Part shown: piece by piece, positions 59,083-64,000 of the stretch
Layout: every line of letters starts with the position of its first letter
Numbering within the stretch: the first letter of the stretch is position 1
Assembly: GCF_010389155.1 (NCBI RefSeq)
Contig: NC_057765.1
Location: 124,001-188,000 of the forward strand
Length of the DNA stretch: 64,000 nt
DNA from: Erigeron canadensis
Lineage: Eukaryota; Streptophyta; Magnoliopsida; Asterales; Asteraceae
Reading direction: 5' to 3'
Translations under genes and position numbers: made by a program
The notes under the pieces: generated by a model
What the model was told of the DNA's origin: nothing
What the model saw: the letters and a program-made list of their open reading frames with translations, nothing else
The model's database searches: none

Positions 59083-60495
59083 CTAGGTCTTTTACCCCGC
59101 GCGATACACGGATTATTATAACTAATTGTTTAATTAGTGTTGATTTAAATCTTTTGACGTAGACATACACGGAAACTAATATTTTGTTTAAGTAGTTCAA
59201 TATGATTGTTTCTTATTTATCTCGTAAACATATGAATATAAATAAAAACAATATTAAATATGGATTAATATATCATCTTCAAAATGTTTTTAAATATGGA
59301 AAAGAAAAATGTTTACACTTGAATATATTCAAAAATGTTTACATAAAAACGGAAAAGAGAAAATAAGATGATGCAAAATATACATAATAATAACTTAATA
59401 AAAACAAATAAATAAAGCTATATATATATATATTTAAGAAGACTTTTTACTAAAATAAAAATATTTATTATACATTTTTGTAGCAAAAACATAGGTAATG
59501 AAACTCGATAAACTTGGAACGAAAACTCAAAAAAAGTTACTACATATCAATATCAAAACTTTTATAAAACTTGTTAGTTATGCTATAGAAATAACTTTAT
59601 TAGAAGAAAGGATCAACAAACATTCTTAGCTGTCATATCCCTTCCACTACCACCACACAGATACAACAACGTTAAAAACAACACTCTGCATAACATAAAT
59701 TTGTAAATTATTCATCTAATTAAATATTATATAGTAGTCCTTATACATAGTATAAATTAAAGAAGGGCTTCATGCCATATACGCATGTGGAGACATATGA
59801 AGATAATGTTGTTCGAGGTATACACACCCATAGTTGTCGACTCGACTCGAAACGTGACTTGACTCGTAAGAGTCCGGACATTTGTATATACTACATAATA
59901 TTGTATAATTATATATATGTGACGTATTTATAAACAAAATATAAGTTGATTATTTTAATACATTACCAAAATATCACATATTCGATACATTTAAGTTATA
60001 AACTTACAGTTTATCTCCAAATTCGTACTAAAAGAATCAAAAATGCATATATAACCTACAAAATAATGTAACCATAAATATGATAAGTTTATCTCCAAAT
60101 TCGTACCATAAATAATGTAACCATAATATATAACCATATTATAAAACTACAACAATCATAAGTTTGCGACTCGTACTGACTCGTTTTAAATTCACACCGC
60201 GACTTGTAAGAGTCAGGAGAAAAGAGAGTCGTTCAACGAGTCGCCTCGTTTTCGATCTAAATCGACTCGACTCGTAAGAGTCGACTCGTAACTCGTAACT
60301 CGTAAGAGTCTCAAATCATAAAAACAACATTTGTTATGATTGACTTTTTTTTAAAAACTTTTTGGGTATATATATTGTCAAAAAAATATGGAGATGACAC
60401 GTAGGATAAATCCTATGTGGTAACGTTTAAGAATAGCTTTGTCTTGGGGAGGATCGCTTAGAAAGCTAGGATTCCTACTCTTTTAATATATAGAT
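59083..60495 (-). mobile_element. Non-autonomous Helitron (minus orientation)
   Basis: On the minus strand the 3' end reads a GC hairpin (CCGTGTATCGCGCGG, about 59096-59110), GTAAAAGAC and CTAG (59083-59086) before a T. The right edge (about 60465-60495) reads TATATATTAAAAGAGTAGGA on the minus strand, typical of plant Helitron 5' ends. The ~1.4 kb between has no helicase or Rep coding. It contains several copies of the palindrome GACTCGTAAGAGTC between 59840 and 60310. Confidence 0.55.
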
Positions 60496-60506
60496 ATAGA
60501 TATAGA

Positions 60507-60873
60507 GGGACCCTTATTTTGAGAACCCATTTTTTTGTAAGAACCGTGGAACTCCTAAGTTTTATATTTGATCACATATTTTTTTTGTTCATTCACATGT
60601 GAAACGTTATAAAAATATATGTTGTAGAAGAAATTTTTTTTCAAAACCTTATATATATAGCCATTTGTCATATGTGAATTAGAAAACGTGAACTAATTCA
60701 TTTACAAGTTCACAAAAGGCTACTTTGAAGGTTTCTTCAAAAAATTTATTCTACAACATACATTTTTATATCATTTCACATGTGAATGAACAAAAAAAAC
60801 ATGTGAACAAACATATAAGTTAAGAGTTCTCATGGTTCTTACAAAAAAAAATGGTTCTCAAAATAAGAAAACT
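60507..60873. mobile_element. Long-arm foldback MITE 1
   Basis: About 367 bp whose halves are imperfect inverted repeats. CTTATTTTGAGAACC...TTTTTTGTAAGAACC at the left pairs with GGTTCTTACAAAAAA...GGTTCTCAAAATAAG at the right; the arms continue inward through TTCATTCACATGTGAA and ATATGTTGTAGAA to a short AT loop. There is no coding capacity. The target duplication is obscured by flanking TA repeats. Confidence 0.78.
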
Positions 60874-60884
60874 CTAATATATAT

Positions 60885-61265
60885 AGGGTAACACTCCGGT
60901 GAGAACACTTTTAAAATAAGAACGGTGAGAACACTTAAAAACATCATTTTGATGCATTAAAAGTCTATAAAACTAACATAGTGCATAACTAATTATCATT
61001 ATTTAAGTGTTTAACAACACATTGATCCGTCAAAATTGAAAAAATCACGTTTTTTTGTTGGATGCATCATTTTGAAGAATATGCATCCAAGATGGATGCA
61101 CAAAACAGAAAACATGATTTTTTCGATTTTGACAGATCAATGTATTGTTAAAGACTTAAATAATGATAATTAGTTATGTACTATGTCAGTTTTATAGACT
61201 TTTAATGTTTTAAATTTTAATGCATGTTTAAAATGATATTTGAATATTGAATACTTTTAGTTCTC
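60885..61265. mobile_element. Long-arm foldback MITE 2
   Basis: Arms of about 100 bp: GCATTAAAAGTCTATAAAAC...ATTATCATTATTTAAG...GATC(C/T)GTCAAAAT (60960-61045) pairs with ATTTTGACAGATC...CTTAAATAATGATAAT...GTTTTATAGACTTTTAATG (61120-61210). A second short hairpin with GGATGCAT/ATGCATCC sits near the centre (61075-61105). The left end carries two copies of CGGTGAGAACACTT (60897-60950). It lies about 220 bases before the NPG1 ATG, so it may be in the promoter. Confidence 0.75.
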
Positions 61266-61481
61266 CCAAACTTTGTTACAGGATCCTTCCTACGCAACCA
61301 AATTAAAAACATTTTCCAAAAACAAACCTTTGTCTTTTAACATCTGGATAACATTTTCAAAAAATATTATCTGATTTCTCACATTACTTTTTTCAACCTC
61401 CTCAAAATCGACATACCGTGTTTGCCGCTCTTTGATCATTGAAATATATGGTAAATATTTAGGATATTTGATTGAAAAACA
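61266..61481 (+). promoter_or_regulatory. Probable NPG1 core promoter and 5' leader
   Basis: The remaining 216 bases between MITE 2 and the NPG1 ATG, AT-rich with CT-rich patches. No motif strong enough to name. If transcription starts here the core promoter abuts or lies inside the MITE. Confidence 0.35.
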
Positions 61482-64000
61482 ATGTCAGGATCAAAGCATG
61501 TTGTTGAAAGCGAGGAACGAAAAATTTGCGGAAATGGGGGTTGTGTACAAACAGATACCGTGGAGGCAATGCTTGATGCCGGTAATTATGATCAAGCCGA
61601 ATCTGCTTTACGTGAAGGTTTATCACTCAATGCAGAGGTTGTTATTCATTCCCTTTTGGTTTTGTTTCCGTATCGAGCACGTACAATGTCGTATTTGTAA
61701 TCTATGATGATGTGTATTCAACCTTCAAATATAGCTATTGTGTTTGTCCGATATATAATAGTTTTGCTCACAAGTTGTTATGTATCATGAAAATAGTAGC
61801 AAGTTGGGTGCACGACATGATAACAATATTCACGTCTCCAAGCATTTCCCTTTTTTCAATAATAAATATACACGTTTTCTTTTCTTTTCTTTTTTGTAGT
61901 CTATTTGTTAAGAAACTCAAATAATTAATTACAACTGTTTAGCAGAAAGCATACACGTTATGCTTGTTGCTGATCAACTAAGGATCTTTGGTTGTATGTT
62001 TTTTCTTTTTTTTTTTTAAAGTTTGGGTAACCTCTATTTGTATAAAGAAAGAAGTTCTTATGGGGGACCAACAGATGGAAGATAATGGAATATTGTCTAA
62101 TTTATAGGAAGCACGAGCTCTTCTTGGAAGATTAGAATATCAAAGAGGAAATGCGGAAGCTGCTCTTCAATTATTTGAAGGTATTGATCTCCAAGCTGCT
62201 ATACAGCGGCTGCACACTGTTTCAACAGAAAAAATACCTAAAAAAGCACGGTCACAATCTGAGTCGGGGCTTTCCGGCCCACAACAGGGAGCCAATCTGG
62301 TGCTTGAAGCCATATATTTGAAAATCAAGTCATTTCAAAAACTTGATAGGATAAATGGTACGATATTTGTATTTTTTTTTTTAAGGATTAGTTTCTTGGG
62401 ATGTAACTATCTTTGACCAAATGTCTATAGTAGGAAAAAACTAAAGTTGTGTGTATTGTATGTAAGCAACTCGAAAAAATGTTTATTGTATGTAAGAAAA
62501 CATACGTGGCAACCATATACAGGTGCCACTTGTCAGATTTTAATTGGTTGAAACGAAATTCTTACATACATTAAACATTATTTCGAGTTGTTTATATACA
62601 ATACACAAAACTTTAGTTATTTCCTACAATAGACATTCGTTCAAAATTTCTTACGTTCCAGGAAACTAATCCTTTTTTTTTTTTTAATTAATTTGAGACC
62701 AAATTCTCATTTGGCTCACTTCATTTCTTAATTAGTTAGGACTTAGGAGTATGAAAATCATCATGACAAAACCAAGTTAATTTTTTTCAGTTTTGATCAG
62801 CAACAGATTCAAATGCTATTGATGAGGAATTTCCATTAGTCTTAACCCTCATTTATTTGACCACTCTTTGTAGATGCTGTTGAAGAGTGTAAGAAAGTGG
62901 TTGATGCGATAGAGAAGATATTTCCACAAGGGATTCCTGATGCTTTTCTAGAAACCAAGTTACAAGAAACAATTAGCCGGGCCACTGAGCTTCTCCCAGA
63001 ACTTTGGGCGGAAGCTGGTTGCTACCAAGAAGCTGTTTCTTCTTATCGACGTGCCCTCCTCACTCAATGGAACCTGGATAATGACAGTGGCGCACGAATT
63101 CAAAATAACTTTGCAGTATTTTTGTTGTATAGTGGAGCTGAGGTGGGACCACCCACTACATCTACAAAAGGTGAGGGCACTACGTTCCTGCCAAAAAACA
63201 ATTTAGAAGAAGCAATTCTACTTTTAATGATTTGCATGAGAAAGTTCTCACTCGGCAAGGCGAGATGGGACCCACGTGTTATAGAGCACCTCACATTTGC
63301 TCTGTCTGTCTGCAACGAAACTCATGTTTTAGCAAATCAGCTTGAAGAAGTGATCCCAGGGGTAATTCATCGTGTGGATCTATGGAAAAAATTGGCTCTT
63401 TGCAGTAGCCAGAGAAAAACTGCCCTTAACTTACTGAAAAAACTACTTCATAAACATGAAAAACCGGATGATATATTGTCCTTGTTGTTGGCTGCTAAAA
63501 TTTGTAGTGAGGATGGATCTCTGTCTGCAGAGGGAATCATGTATGCTCAAAGGGCATTGAATAATTGCCAAAAAAGAAACAGACATTTAAGGGGTGTATG
63601 CCTTAGAGCTTTAGGACTTTGTTATGGTAAACAGGCGAGTGTTTCGTCTTCAGATTATGAGCGTTCACGTCTCCAATCTGAAGCACTAAAGTCATTAGAT
63701 GAAGCAGTTTCATTAGAGTCTGAAAACTCGGATTTGGTCTTTGAGTTAGCAATACAATATGCTATGCAACGCAACTTGAATAATGCTTTAAGATTAGCTA
63801 AACAGTATATTGATATAACCGGTGGCTCTATGTTACGTGGTTGGAGACTGCTTGCTTTGATTTTATCTGCACAGCAACGGTTTCAAGAGGCAGAGGTAGT
63901 CACTGATGCTGCTTTAGATGAAACAGTGAAATGGGATCAAGGACCAATTTTGAGATTAAAAGCCAAGCTGAGAATTGCACAATCACGACATTTGGATGCT
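61482..64000 (+). CDS. NPG1: NPG1-like calmodulin-binding TPR protein, partial
   Basis: NPG1 (No Pollen Germination 1) is a tetratricopeptide-repeat, Ca2+-dependent calmodulin-binding protein needed for pollen germination in Arabidopsis, acting with pectate-lyase-like partners at the wall. Exons: 61482-61637 (MSGSKHVVESEER to LSLNAE), 62108-62357 (EARALLGRLEYQRGN to KLDRIN) and 62874 to beyond the window. The frame is kept through both introns. Characteristic blocks are CVQTDTVEAMLDAGNYDQAES, GIDLQAAIQRL, YRRALLTQWNLDND, WDPRVIEHLTFALS and VVTDAALDETVKWDQGP. GIDLQAAIQRL and the long conserved core point to NPG1 rather than NPGR1 or NPGR2, though the three are close. About 510 residues are visible of the usual ~700; the C-terminal TPRs lie outside the window. 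Confidence 0.88.

Noticed and set aside
58895..59200. Lys/Phe-rich minus-strand frame near the Helitron end
   Set aside because: Composition reflects poly-A/poly-T DNA, it crosses the Helitron end, and there is no start context or homology.
1..64000. tRNA, rRNA or other structured RNA genes
   Set aside because: The only tRNA-related sequences are the 13-base primer binding sites; no full cloverleaf or rRNA core was recognised by eye.

Overview
The window is nuclear DNA of a eudicot plant. Three host genes have many short GT-AG introns, AT-rich intergenic DNA and clear homology to Arabidopsis-type proteins. The left ~44 kb is a stack of nested LTR retrotransposons primed by initiator-Met tRNA (TGGTATCAGAGCC). 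The repeat content suggests an asterid, possibly Asteraceae, but that placement is a weak inference.

Bases 1-44640, transposon stack. Two related SIRE-like Ty1/copia families are present, here called A (LTR ~641 bp, TGTTGATGC...GGACTCACA) and B (LTR ~680 bp, TGTAGATGC...CACCTTACA). Copy B0 (minus, about 1318-9089) is interrupted in gag by copy B-X (minus, 1-1317, running off the window) and by a short family A copy (plus, 3069-7595) that has lost its primer site, gag and pol. A Ty3/gypsy element (gypsy A, plus) starts at about 9098. Its 3' LTR is split by a solo LTR of another family (13438-13957, TSD TTTAT) and by a 12.5-kb family A copy (minus, 14125-26652, TSD AAAAG), and it resumes from 26658 to 28466. 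Gypsy A itself lies in the post-pol gene of family B copy B3 (plus, 28467-33110). B3 lies in a second gypsy element (gypsy B, minus, 33111-42001), which also carries a copia 3' fragment (34378-37609). Gypsy B in turn cut an Ulp1/C48 SUMO-protease-like gene just after its catalytic Cys (42002-44640, minus).

Both copia families carry a large gene between pol and the 3' LTR, the envelope position. It looks like two exons joined by a small intron with frame-consistent splice sites, and it starts directly behind a conserved splice acceptor. This is the least ordinary module in the window.

Bases 44641-64000, gene-rich part. RRP12 (plus, 45326-52461, 18 exons, 1272 aa) acts in ribosome biogenesis and has a telo-box and a site II motif upstream. 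KASII/FAB1 (minus, 53204-57223, 13 exons, 539 aa) is the plastid 3-oxoacyl-ACP synthase II and converges tail to tail on RRP12. A ~4-kb spacer holds one non-autonomous Helitron and two long-arm foldback MITEs. NPG1 (plus, from 61482, cut by the window end) is a calmodulin-binding TPR protein needed for pollen germination in Arabidopsis. The three genes look independently regulated. Exon edges were read by eye from GT/AG sites and reading frame; the summed coding lengths of RRP12 and KASII are exact multiples of three.
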